Assembly (NCBI GenBank): GCA_030655135.1
Contig: JAURWC010000023.1
Coordinates: 186,001 to 250,000 of the forward strand
Source of the DNA: Hyphomicrobiaceae bacterium
Lineage (GTDB): Bacteria; Pseudomonadota; Alphaproteobacteria; Rhizobiales; Hyphomicrobiaceae
DNA length: 64,000 nt
Direction: 5' to 3'
Below are positions 1-8,539 of the stretch, piece after piece. How positions within the stretch are numbered: position 1 is the first letter of the stretch; each line of letters starts with the position of its first letter. A program made the translations under genes and the position numbers. Under the pieces are notes generated by a model. The model was not told the DNA's origin and searched no databases. It saw only the letters and a list, made by a program, of their open reading frames with translations.

Positions 1-842
1 GTCACTTCCACGCTGCCGACTTCGGCCATGCGCCCCAGGTCGTTGCGCATCAGATCGACGATCATCAGGTTTTCGGCGCGCTGCTTCACGTCACTCGACA
101 GGATGCGTTTGGCCTCCGCATCTCCCTCGGGGGTGCCAGCGCGCGATGCGGTGCCCTTCATCGGCCGCGTCTCGACGATACGGCCGTGCTGCTCCACGAA
201 CAGCTCGGGCGAAGCCGAAAGCACGGTCACCGCGCCGGTATCGACGATGGCCGCGTAGGCCACGCGCTGGCGTTTGCGCATATCGCGATAAAACGTCAGC
301 GGTGAGCCCGACAGGTTGAAGCGCGCCTTGAACGTGAGGTTCAGCTGGTAGATGTCACCCGCGCGTATCATCTCCTGCACCTGGGCAAAGCGCGCCAGAT
401 AATCGTCGCGGCTCCAGGCGTGGTGCACCGAGGTAAATTCGTAGCTGCCCGAGCGTGTATGCGTGCCCAGCCAATGGTCGACCTCCGTCTCGTCCATTGT
501 GCGCGGTTTCTTGTAGAGCCCGAACCAGATCAGCGGCACGTTGCGCGCCGGCGGCATCAAAGCCGCAAGTTTCGGCTCGAACACGTAACCCAGCTCGTAG
601 GCAAAAAAGCCCGCCGCATGCAGGCCATCCGCCAGCCCGGTCTCGAGCCGGGCAAGAGCGCCCTCTACCTCCGAAGGCTCGAAAGCGGTGACGATGTCCA
701 ACGGCTCGGTGAAGAGCAGGGATGGTTTGCCGTCGAGCGTGCTGTTGTCGAGCAGCACGAACGTCTCCTCCAGGCCCTGTGTTGTCGAAGCAGGGTCTTG
801 GGCGGCGCGAGCGCCGCGCATCGTCCGGTCGGCAGGCGTCAT
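1..842 (-). CDS. pabB: Aminodeoxychorismate synthase component I, 3'-truncated by window edge
   Basis: Chorismate-utilising enzyme that aminates chorismate on the way to p-aminobenzoate and folate. About 280 N-terminal residues are present; the C-terminal part lies beyond the window. Visible family motifs are the N-terminal half with AGFFAYELGYVFEPKL, then IRAGDIYQLNLTFKARF, the ETRPMKGTASR stretch and LMIVDLMRNDLGRMAEVGSV, all typical of PabB/TrpE catalytic domains. The start is the ATG whose first base is at 842; it gives an N-terminal extension of about 24 residues before the conserved FVLLDNS segment, so a later start is possible. Rhizobial PabB proteins are often fused to an aminotransferase-class IV domain (PabC); this cannot be judged here. 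PabB rather than TrpE is favoured by the short N-terminal region. Confidence 0.9.
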   Translation of the reverse strand, partial: MTPADRTMRGARAAQDPASTTQGLEETFVLLDNSTLDGKPSLLFTEPLDIVTAFEPSEVEGALARLETGLADGLHAAGFFAYELGYVFEPKLAALMPPARNVPLIWFGLYKKPRTMDETEVDHWLGTHTRSGSYEFTSVHHAWSRDDYLARFAQVQEMIRAGDIYQLNLTFKARFNLSGSPLTFYRDMRKRQRVAYAAIVDTGAVTVLSASPELFVEQHGRIVETRPMKGTASRAGTPEGDAEAKRILSSDVKQRAENLMIVDLMRNDLGRMAEVGSVEV

Positions 843-1243
843 GGGTCGATTTTGTCCCGCGCCCGTGTGGATCGGCGCATTAGAGTCGTTCTTGTACCCA
901 CTATAGCGTGCGAGATGCCCGCCACGCGAGGCCGTTTGCAACCGGCGGCGCCGGGCACCGGCGAACCGCCGGCCGTAGCTAGGCTTGTTTCCTAAATTGC
1001 GGCGTTGAAACGCGCCCGCTAACCGGTGCTGCGGCAAGCTGGCATGGAAAAACGTCCACGTGGGCTTCACAGCCAGAAAATTCGTGCTATAGAAGCGCCA
1101 TCAGCCGCCTCAATGCATGGGGCGGCTTTTGTTTCCGCGGGCACCGGCGCCCCGGAACGGACATCGCGGGATGCCGCGAATGAATGTCCAGCAGCCTGAC
1201 ATCATTGGCGGTCACGCTACGACGTCAGGTCTCGCATTGGTGA
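843..1243. other. Intergenic region, no gene seen
   Basis: About 400 nt between the pabB start and the initiator tRNA. No convincing reading frame was found. It holds a possible plus-strand promoter (TTCACA, 16-nt spacer, TATAGA at about 1066-1093) followed at once by the hairpin listed separately, and presumably the promoters of pabB (leftward) and of the tRNA (rightward). Confidence 0.4.
1103..1130 (+). terminator. Terminator-like hairpin upstream of tRNA-Met
   Basis: Seven-base arms AGCCGCC and GGCGGCT enclose a short loop and are followed by TTTTG on the plus strand, the form of a Rho-independent terminator. No gene is visible that it would end, so it may close a short untranslated transcript starting near 1095 or simply protect the tRNA gene from read-through. 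Confidence 0.45.
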
Positions 1244-1320
<77 letters not shown>

Positions 1321-1699
1321 ACCTTATTTTCGAGCACACCCATGTGCATCTCGGCAATAGAATTCACAGCCCCGTAGTTGCGTTGTTCGCTGGTGTTAAT
1401 CCGCTGCGAGTTGTGATCCGGCGCTGTGAGCGCGGGTCGGAAGGCGGTCGCTAAAAGCCTGCCAAGGTTGCGCAGCCTTCATGCCCGCGGCTCCCTCATG
1501 ATCGGCGGATCATGTCACGCTGCAGGTGATGCGACATCGCAGTCGAGCGCTGCCAGATAAGATCTCCGGCGAGCCGATTCGGTCGATGATATCCGCACGA
1601 ACTTGTTCTGTTGCCGTTGCTCAATATGCCAGCATCCACTAATGCCTAGTCAATGAGTCTCGCGAGGCCACGGACCGCATTTATTGAGAGCGCGCCAGC
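1321..1699. other. Intergenic region with a small inverted repeat
   Basis: 379 nt between the tRNA and the first glycan-modification gene with no supported gene. It contains a perfect 7-bp inverted repeat CATGATC-GGCG-GATCATG at 1497-1514, which could be an operator or a small hairpin. The base composition is somewhat more AT-rich than in the flagellar region. Confidence 0.4.
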
Positions 1700-2467
1700 A
1701 TGACGTCGAAGGAACACAGCGAATTTCAAAATAGCCGGACGCAGCGGATCAAGGGCTTTGGCGATGACGCGCCGTTTCAAGCCGCATCCGCCCAGTGGCG
1801 AAACTTGTCGTTGGAGCGGCAGTACGTTTACAATTTCTCGTGGCTCGGCCGCCCCATCATTCAGTTCCCGCAGGACATCCAAGCCACGCAGGAGCTGATT
1901 TGGGACGTGAAGCCCGACCTCATCATAGAGACGGGGATTGCTCATGGAGGGTCGCTCATTCTATCGGCCTCTCTGTTGGCGTTGCTGGACTTGTGTGAAG
2001 GCAAGGATCCTTCCGGCGGCCACCGCAAGGTCATCGGCGTGGACATCGATATCAGAGATCACAACCGCAAGGCGATCGAAGCGCATCCCATGAGCCGCCG
2101 CATCGAAATGATCCAGGGCAGCGCGATTGCTCCGGAAATCGTCGCTAAAGTACAGGCAGCCGCGGCCGGCTTTGGCAGGGTTCTGGTATTTTTAGACTCC
2201 ATGCATTCTCACGAGCACGTGCTGAACGAGCTCCGCGCCTACGGCCCGATGGTATCTGTGGGTAGCTACTGCGTCGTGTTCGATACGGTGATCGAAGACA
2301 TGCCGGCTGGCCACTTTTCAGACCGTCCGTGGGACGTCGGAGACAACCCCAAGACAGCAGTGCATGCATGGCTCCGTGAGCAGCCGAATTTTGAGATCGA
2401 TGCGGCGCGTCATGACCAGTTGATGATCAGCGTCAATCCAGACGGCTTTCTGAAACGGACATCTTGA
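1700..2467 (+). CDS. CmcI/cephalosporin hydroxylase-family SAM methyltransferase
   Basis: 255 residues matching the CmcI family, which despite its name consists mostly of SAM-dependent O-methyltransferases, including rhamnosyl O-methyltransferases acting on surface glycans. The class I fold shows DLIIETGIAHGGSL (SAM loop, about residue 74), VIGVDIDIRDHN (acidic end of strand 2) and VLVFLDSMHSHEHV (metal/catalytic region). No signal peptide, so cytoplasmic. Its stop overlaps the TTG-initiated extension of the next frame, and a C-methyltransferase and an epimerase follow at once, suggesting joint modification of a nucleotide sugar or glycan. The exact substrate cannot be read from the sequence. 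Confidence 0.8.
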   Translation: MTSKEHSEFQNSRTQRIKGFGDDAPFQAASAQWRNLSLERQYVYNFSWLGRPIIQFPQDIQATQELIWDVKPDLIIETGIAHGGSLILSASLLALLDLCEGKDPSGGHRKVIGVDIDIRDHNRKAIEAHPMSRRIEMIQGSAIAPEIVAKVQAAAAGFGRVLVFLDSMHSHEHVLNELRAYGPMVSVGSYCVVFDTVIEDMPAGHFSDRPWDVGDNPKTAVHAWLREQPNFEIDAARHDQLMISVNPDGFLKRTS

Positions 2468-2571
2468 ATGATGCGCACCGCACGCAGCCGGTTCGATCAC
2501 CCTTCTCTGCTGAGAACTCGACCGGATGGCATCATCCACTGAAGGCGGGGCAAAATCGAGGAAAGCCCGTG

Positions 2572-3633
2572 ATGACCGACGTCAAGATACTGCATCAAGT
2601 CGAAGGCTTGCCCATCTTTCAGAACCGGATGTATCCGTCGCGCGAGGCGGCGAGAAGCTGCATCAAGGGCGACGTCGTTCTGGTTGAAGATTTGAACAGT
2701 GGCCTGGTCTACAACCAAGCGTTCCGCCCCGACGTGATGAACTACGACAGCAACTATCAAAACGAGCAGGGCAACAGTCCCCGGTTTCAAGACCATCTGA
2801 CATCGATAGCTGAACTGATCGAAAAGCGGATGGGCCTGAACGGCCTGGTGGAAGTCGGCTGCGGCAAAGGGCTATTCCTGGAGCTTCTAGCCACGCGCGG
2901 CGCTCAAATCACCGGCTATGATCCAACGTACGAAGGTGCCAATCCCAAAATTGTCAGAGAGTACTTCAGCAAATCGCTCGGCATCACGGGCAAGGGACTG
3001 ATACTCCGACATGTCCTGGAACACATTCAGGATCCCGTGTCGTTTCTGTTCGACCTGCAAGAGGCCAACGGCGGCAGCGGGGAAATATATATCGAAGTGC
3101 CATGCTTCGACTGGATATGCGCTCACCGGACCTGGTTTGACGTGTTCTATGAGCACGTCAATTATTTCAGGCTCTCCGACTTCTCCCGCATGTTTGGCGT
3201 TGTGCACGAGGCAAAGCATACATTCGGCGGCCAGTATCTCAGCGTCGTTGCCGACCTTGCTACGCTGCGCAGACCGCAGTTCGACCCGAACGACAGACCG
3301 CAATTTCCTGCAGACTTCAGCGCCACCATGCAGCCGCGTTCTCTCGCGAACTCGGTTGTTTGGGGAGGCGCGTCAAAAGGTGTGCTGTTCTGCCTTATGA
3401 TGGAGCGCGCCGGTGTTACCGTCGATCATGTGGTCGACATCAATCCCGCCAAGCAGGGCAAGTTTCTGCCGGCGACGGGCTTGGAGGTGAAGTCGGCGGA
3501 ACACGTTCTGCCCACGCTGGCCGATGGGGCAACCATCTACGTCATGAACAGCAACTATCTGTCCGAGATACGGGAAATGTCGGGCAACAATTTCAGATAC
3601 GTCACCATCGACCAAATTCCGTTACCGGCATGA
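2572..3633 (+). CDS. Class I SAM-dependent C-methyltransferase for sugars
   Basis: 353 residues from the ATG at 2572, which has a GAGG box ten bases upstream; the frame is open to a TTG at 2464 and could be longer. The layout resembles sugar C-methyltransferases (methyltransferase core followed by a C-terminal domain like C-methyltransferase C-terminal). Motif I is LVEVGCGKGLFLELLATRGA and a post-I segment ITGYDPTY follows; RHVLEHIQDP is the usual HVLEH motif. The C-terminal half has a Rossmann-like VVWGGASKGVLFCL segment. The N-terminal zinc-binding CxxC pairs normal for this family are not seen, so that domain is divergent. It probably acts on a nucleotide-activated keto-sugar with its neighbours. 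Confidence 0.75.
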   Translation: MTDVKILHQVEGLPIFQNRMYPSREAARSCIKGDVVLVEDLNSGLVYNQAFRPDVMNYDSNYQNEQGNSPRFQDHLTSIAELIEKRMGLNGLVEVGCGKGLFLELLATRGAQITGYDPTYEGANPKIVREYFSKSLGITGKGLILRHVLEHIQDPVSFLFDLQEANGGSGEIYIEVPCFDWICAHRTWFDVFYEHVNYFRLSDFSRMFGVVHEAKHTFGGQYLSVVADLATLRRPQFDPNDRPQFPADFSATMQPRSLANSVVWGGASKGVLFCLMMERAGVTVDHVVDINPAKQGKFLPATGLEVKSAEHVLPTLADGATIYVMNSNYLSEIREMSGNNFRYVTIDQIPLPA

Positions 3634-4547
3634 GGATCCTGGTGACCGGCGCGTCCGGCTTTATCGGGCGTCATGCGGTCGTAAGTTTAAGGGCTGCCGG
3701 GCATACTGTTGTCGGAACTGGCCGCAAGCCGTCGCTGGACCTCGGCATCGAATGGATCGCGGCTGATTTCCTTGTTGAGGGACAGCCCAAGCGCATCGTG
3801 ACCATTGCGAAGCCCGAGGTCGTCCTGCACTTGGCCTGGACAGTCGAGCATGGCCGGTTTTGGACCGATCCGGCCAACCTGGATTGGGTCTCCAGCACCA
3901 TGGCTCTTGCCCGAGCCTGCGCCGACGCCGGAGTGTCACGCTTCTGCGGCGTGGGAACATGCTTTGAATATGCTTGGCCTAGCCAGTCTGATTGCGTTGA
4001 GACGACGACGGCACTCGAGAACCATTTGCTTTATGACGCAGCCAAGGACGCCTGCCGGCGCACGCTGTCGGCGTTCACGAAACAGACCGGCTGCCAATTC
4101 GCCTGGGGCCGCGTCTTCCATCTCTACGGCGCCAACGAACATCCCGGTAGGCTGGTCTCATCCGTCTGCCGAAGCTTGGTCGCGGCGGAGGAGGCCAAAT
4201 GTTCAACCGGCGTCAGCCTGCGCGATTTCATGGATGTGCGCGATGCGGGCGCTGCGTTGGCCGCGCTCGCGGCTTCAACTGTTGAAGGCGAAGTCAATAT
4301 TGCATCCGGCAACGCGCAAAGCATCGCCTCTGTCGCGCAGATGCTTGGCGATCTGTCGGGCAGGCCGGATCTGATCAAGATTGGCGCACTGCCGGACCGG
4401 GACGGCGAACCACCCCGTATCACTGCAGCGACCGGCAGGCTGCGCGACGAAGTTGGTTTCAAACCCGCTGTAACTTTGGAAGCGGGGCTACATGACGCGC
4501 TCTCCTTCTGGCGCAATGCCGCCATTGGCGAGCGCCCGCCTATTTGA
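3630..4547 (+). CDS. NAD-dependent epimerase/dehydratase (extended SDR)
   Basis: 305 residues. The ATG at 3630 overlaps the stop of the methyltransferase gene (ATGA), so the two are translationally coupled; the open frame upstream is not needed. An N-terminal Rossmann nucleotide-binding motif MRILVTGASGFIGRH is followed by a catalytic YDAAK (the YxxxK signature) near residue 139, as in nucleotide-sugar epimerases, dehydratases and 4-ketoreductases. Together with the two methyltransferases it suggests synthesis of a methylated sugar for a surface polysaccharide or for flagellin decoration; the latter is inference only. The reaction may be reduction rather than epimerisation. Confidence 0.8.
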   Translation: MRILVTGASGFIGRHAVVSLRAAGHTVVGTGRKPSLDLGIEWIAADFLVEGQPKRIVTIAKPEVVLHLAWTVEHGRFWTDPANLDWVSSTMALARACADAGVSRFCGVGTCFEYAWPSQSDCVETTTALENHLLYDAAKDACRRTLSAFTKQTGCQFAWGRVFHLYGANEHPGRLVSSVCRSLVAAEEAKCSTGVSLRDFMDVRDAGAALAALAASTVEGEVNIASGNAQSIASVAQMLGDLSGRPDLIKIGALPDRDGEPPRITAATGRLRDEVGFKPAVTLEAGLHDALSFWRNAAIGERPPI

Positions 4548-4576
4548 TGACGTGCTGCCTTCGCCTGGCATCTGCC

Positions 4577-5815
4577 TTAGCGAATCTCCTGCTCGTGGCT
4601 GTCGCCGATCTCCGGCGTGCACGTCGACTTGATCGGCGTGAGCGCTTCAGGATCTCGCATGACAGGTTCAAACTGTGCCGCGCGCGCAACCCAAGCCTGC
4701 GAGGGCCAGTCAGAAAACGACACCGAGCCGGTGAGTTCCCGATAGTAGGACTTATAGCTGATCGGAATAGCCGTACGGCTGCTCATCGCCAGCTCGACGC
4801 CCTGGTTCGGCGGAAACGATGCATCAACGACAATATACGTGTTGATGGCATAGGGCGCGGCGTCTGCCGCATCCCACGTCGGAAGCGCGGCGCCCGCGAA
4901 CGTTACCGATTTGTAGCGCTGCGCGGAAAACGCGGTGAGCGGTTTCCAGGCCGCACGCGTGACAACGGTTCGGGCAGCCTGAGAAAATGCCAAACTTCGG
5001 TCCAACGTCTGCCAAGCCGCGTCGACATCGCCGTCGACGTAGACGGGGATTTTCAGCCACTCGGCGAAAACGATCAGCTCCGCCAGCCGCTCCAGTTTCG
5101 CACCATCGTTGCACCCATCCAGGCGATCGAACGCTACGCTTAAGACGATGGCCGAACGGACGGCACTATCTTTTATCGCACGGATCAGAAGCCGATCTGA
5201 CTTCGGCGCTGCGGGCGGCATCGCCTTGCCGGATAAAAACTGCTTCACCAGCGTATGGTCGACGACGTGAACGCCGGCGATCTTCATGCGCGTCAAAGCG
5301 GCGGTTACGTCCAGCTCCGCCGACAAAACGGCGTCCTTGGTTACGAACACCTCATACCCGCGTTCACGCAGGCCGAGAGCCGTCAACATTACACACACGT
5401 CGGTCTCTGCCCCCACCAGTACGACGTGCGTCACGCCCGATCGCTCGAGTTCGGTCATGAATGCCGGCAGGCCCGTTGCCGCGTACGTGGTCTTGAAGAA
5501 CGGCTTGTGCCACTCCGGCAGATCGGCTTTCAGGGCGGGCGGCATGTCGTAGCCCAGTAGATTGTCACCTTCGTACGTGACGAACACGGGCACCTGATTG
5601 CGCTGCGTGCTTTGGAGAATGCGTTTTGTGATGTCGAGCGCCGCAGGTGTTGCGGGATTGATCTGCGCGTCAGCGATGAAGTCTGCCTGAAGGTCAACGA
5701 CGACGACGCCGAACTTGTGCGAACGGGCCTGACCGTCGCTGGGATCAGCCAGCAGTGCGAGGCCGGCGGCAACCGACAGCACGACGGCACGCGTGAATCG
5801 AACGAAAGCATCCAT
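4577..5815 (-). CDS. Exported two-domain isochorismatase-like cysteine hydrolase
   Basis: 412 residues with a signal peptide (AVVLSVAAGLALLADPSDGQA), so probably periplasmic. The first domain (about 30-200) has the cysteine-hydrolase triad: Asp in VVVDLQADF, Lys in FFKTTYAATG and Cys in AETDVCVMLTALGLRERGY. A second domain of similar length (about 210-400) keeps parts of the fold (VLSVAFDRLDGC, VPVYVDG-like strand, FSAQRYKSVTFAGAA) but no obvious catalytic Cys in the equivalent place, so it looks like a degenerate repeat. Substrate unknown; relatives hydrolyse amides such as nicotinamide or ureido compounds. It stands alone, convergent with the glycan genes. Confidence 0.7.
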   Translation of the reverse strand: MDAFVRFTRAVVLSVAAGLALLADPSDGQARSHKFGVVVVDLQADFIADAQINPATPAALDITKRILQSTQRNQVPVFVTYEGDNLLGYDMPPALKADLPEWHKPFFKTTYAATGLPAFMTELERSGVTHVVLVGAETDVCVMLTALGLRERGYEVFVTKDAVLSAELDVTAALTRMKIAGVHVVDHTLVKQFLSGKAMPPAAPKSDRLLIRAIKDSAVRSAIVLSVAFDRLDGCNDGAKLERLAELIVFAEWLKIPVYVDGDVDAAWQTLDRSLAFSQAARTVVTRAAWKPLTAFSAQRYKSVTFAGAALPTWDAADAAPYAINTYIVVDASFPPNQGVELAMSSRTAIPISYKSYYRELTGSVSFSDWPSQAWVARAAQFEPVMRDPEALTPIKSTCTPEIGDSHEQEIR

Positions 5816-6067
5816 GTCTGAAAGCAGCCCCCGGGCTCAGTCATCTTCGATGGAGTGTTATGGTGACGGGCAGCGCCCGAGTCGAGGCCCGTGAACCATT
5901 CTCACTGCGAAGGCAACATCTATATCGACCGCAGAACCGTCAAAGCGCTCAAAGTTTCTCAATTGTCTCTTACAAGGGAACGACAACCGCCATGTGCGAG
6001 GTGATCGCCGCCATGGTAACCAACGGTGCGGCCACGCGCCCGAGCGCAGTTCCAACGGGAGCCGAAC

Positions 6068-6727
6068 ATGACGTACGAGAACCTCCGCCAGGACATGATC
6101 GACACCTGCATTTTCATGAATGACAAGGGGATCAACCAAGGCACCGCAGGCAACATCAGCGTGCGCGTCGACGAAGGGTTCCTCATCACGCCCTCCGGCG
6201 TGCCCTACGCGGAGATGGTTCCGGCGGACATCGTGCTGATGGACATCGAGGCGAACAGTTCCGGTGCGCGCAAGCCGTCAACTGAGTGGCGTTTTCACCG
6301 CGACATCATGCAGAAAAAGCCGGAAGTCGGCGCCGTGATCCATTTGCACTCGATGTTCTGCACGTCCCTGTCGATGCTGCGCCGGGAGATCCCCGCCGTG
6401 CACTATATGATTGCCGCCGCCGGCGGGCCGACGGTGCCGTGCACGCCCTACGTGACATGGGGCACGCAGGAATTGGCCGACGCGATTATCGGCGCGCTGC
6501 AGAATCGCCTCGCCTGCTTGCTCGCCAATCACGGCATGGTCTGCGTCGGACCAAACCTGAAGAAAGCGGCGTGGCTCGCCGTTGAAGTGGAGACGCTGGC
6601 AGCGCAGTACTGGCGCGCCTTACAGATTGGCGAACCACACGTCCTGCCGGACGACGAGATTGCCCGCGTCATGGAGAAATTCAGCTCATACGGTCAGGGA
6701 GAGACTAAGCACGTCAGCTGCTGCTGA
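6068..6727 (+). CDS. Class II aldolase/adducin-family protein
   Basis: 219 residues from the ATG at 6068; upstream codons in frame do not look like protein. The fold is that of zinc-dependent class II aldolases (L-fuculose-phosphate and ribulose-phosphate type): GTAGNISVRVDEGFLITPSG near the N-terminus, catalytic Glu in STEWRFHRDI, zinc ligands in AVIHLHSMF and the third His in LANHGMV. The sugar-phosphate substrate is not determined. Upstream is a roughly 250-nt space shared with the divergent isochorismatase-like gene; downstream is the convergent glpD. The C-terminus ends in two cysteines, which is unusual. Confidence 0.85.
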   Translation: MTYENLRQDMIDTCIFMNDKGINQGTAGNISVRVDEGFLITPSGVPYAEMVPADIVLMDIEANSSGARKPSTEWRFHRDIMQKKPEVGAVIHLHSMFCTSLSMLRREIPAVHYMIAAAGGPTVPCTPYVTWGTQELADAIIGALQNRLACLLANHGMVCVGPNLKKAAWLAVEVETLAAQYWRALQIGEPHVLPDDEIARVMEKFSSYGQGETKHVSCC

Positions 6728-6754
6728 CATTGGCCGGAGGGAAGTCGCCGTCTC

Positions 6755-8311
6755 TCAAGATGCAGCTGGAACGGGCGCGACACTTGGCCTGGCGTTTGCC
6801 ACCAGATAATCGCCGACAGCCCGGCGTTGCTCGACCGTCAGCTTGAGGCCGATCTTTGAGCGGCGCCAGAGAATGTCTTCCGCGGTTTCGGACCACTCAT
6901 GTGTGCGCAGGTAATCCACCTCCGCCGCCGTCAATGTCGCGCCGAACTGTTGTCCCAGATCATCGAGCGATCTGGCGTCTTTCAGCACGTCGTATGCCCT
7001 AAGCCCGTACAGACGGACCAAACGCGTCGCGTGCTCGCGCGGCAGAAACGCATACGTCTTGATCAGCTCGGCCACGATCTGATCGAACTCAGACACCGCG
7101 AAGTCACCACCGGGAAGCGGCTCGCGCCCGGTCCAGCCCACGCGGTCAGCAGCTTTCGGCAGATACGGAGCCAGCTTTTCCATCACGTGTTCGGCCAGGC
7201 GCCGATACGTGGTGATCTTGCCGCCGAAGATCGAAAGCAGCGGTGCTTCCCCGTCCGGCGCGTCGACGTCGAGAACATAGTCCCGCGTGGCTGCCTGGGC
7301 AGCGCCTGCACCGTCTTCGAACAGCGACCGTACACCGGAGTAGGTCCAGACGACGTCATCAGGAACGACGGGCTCGACGAAATACTCCGAAGCCGCAGCG
7401 CATAGGTAGTCGATCTCTGCAGGCGTAATCCCGGCATCATCCGCGTTGCCGAGGAAATCCTGATCAGTAGTACCGATCAGCGTGTAGCTGGTCTCGTAGG
7501 GGATCGCGAATATGATGCGGTCGTCTGCATTCTGGAAGATATAGCAGCCGGCATGATCGAAGAGCTTGGGCACGATGATGTGCGATCCCTGCACGAGGCG
7601 CGTGTGCGAAACCGAGCCTGATTTGACGCGCGATCCCAGCACGTCGCCGGCCCACGCCCCCGATGCGTTGACCAGCACTTTAGCCCGGACATCCTTCGTG
7701 GCACCGGTGCGCTCGTCCTGCACCGTAGCGATCCACAGCCCGCCAACGCGGCTGGCCGAAACCAGCGCTGTTCTCGTCTCGACGACGGCACTGCGCGCCG
7801 CGGCGTCCATCGCATTGAGAACGACAAGGCGCGCGTCGTCGACCCAGCAGTCCGAATATTCGAAGCCCTTGGTGAACAGACCGGCTTTGAGCAATCTCCC
7901 GGCCTCGTGTTGCGTCAGATCGAGCGTCTTCGTGGCCGGCAGCAGCTTGCGGCCGCCGAGGTGGTCGTAGATGAAGAGACCTAGCCGGAGCAGCCACGCT
8001 GGCCGCAAATCCCGATGATGGGGCAGCACGAAACGCAATGGACGCACGATGTGTGGCGCGATCTGCCAAAGAACTTCACGCTCCATCAGCGACTCGCGCA
8101 CGAGCCGGAACTCATAGTATTCGAGGTAGCGCAGACCGCCGTGGATCAACTTGGTCGAGGCCGACGACGTACCGCTGGCGAGGTCGCTCTTCTCGCACAG
8201 GTAGACGGAGAGGCCACGTCCGGCAGCATCGCGCGCAATACCGCACCCGTTTATTCCGCCACCGATGATAGCAACATCGTAGACGGCAGTATTGGCCAGG
8301 TCAGACGGCAT
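6755..8311 (-). CDS. glpD: Glycerol-3-phosphate dehydrogenase (FAD-dependent)
   Basis: 518 residues from the ATG at 8311 (the open frame continues 21 codons upstream without family similarity). It oxidises glycerol-3-phosphate to dihydroxyacetone phosphate at the inner membrane and passes electrons to quinone. The FAD-binding motif is DVAIIGGGINGCGIARDAAG, followed by TSSASTKLIHGGLRYLE, LVQGSHIIVPK and LLSIFGGKITTYRRLAE, all GlpD signatures; the C-terminal DAO_C helical region ends in EDILWRRSKIGLKL. Length is normal for the family. No glpK or glpF is seen beside it. Confidence 0.95.
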   Translation of the reverse strand: MPSDLANTAVYDVAIIGGGINGCGIARDAAGRGLSVYLCEKSDLASGTSSASTKLIHGGLRYLEYYEFRLVRESLMEREVLWQIAPHIVRPLRFVLPHHRDLRPAWLLRLGLFIYDHLGGRKLLPATKTLDLTQHEAGRLLKAGLFTKGFEYSDCWVDDARLVVLNAMDAAARSAVVETRTALVSASRVGGLWIATVQDERTGATKDVRAKVLVNASGAWAGDVLGSRVKSGSVSHTRLVQGSHIIVPKLFDHAGCYIFQNADDRIIFAIPYETSYTLIGTTDQDFLGNADDAGITPAEIDYLCAAASEYFVEPVVPDDVVWTYSGVRSLFEDGAGAAQAATRDYVLDVDAPDGEAPLLSIFGGKITTYRRLAEHVMEKLAPYLPKAADRVGWTGREPLPGGDFAVSEFDQIVAELIKTYAFLPREHATRLVRLYGLRAYDVLKDARSLDDLGQQFGATLTAAEVDYLRTHEWSETAEDILWRRSKIGLKLTVEQRRAVGDYLVANARPSVAPVPAAS

Positions 8312-8539
8312 GGATCTTTGTCCCCGGCCGACCGCGCAAGATACCAGGCGATCTGTTCGTGCTGAGCGTCTCATCCATCGATGGATGACTGCCTTTCGTG
8401 TCTCTCAGAGCGCCTGCCGGTCCAGCACAATCTTGGCCTGCCCAGGCGTTGTGCCACCCACGCAGAGTACCACTGATTCCTTACCGCATGCGATGCCGGG
8501 CCTGAGGCAACCCTCCAGAAGCATCCCACCGCGCATTCC

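Noticed and set aside
420-995. Long open frames on the plus strand opposite pabB
   Set aside because: The minus-strand frame shows unmistakable PabB motifs; the plus-strand translations are Arg/Pro-rich without conserved motifs, as expected of antisense frames in GC-rich DNA.
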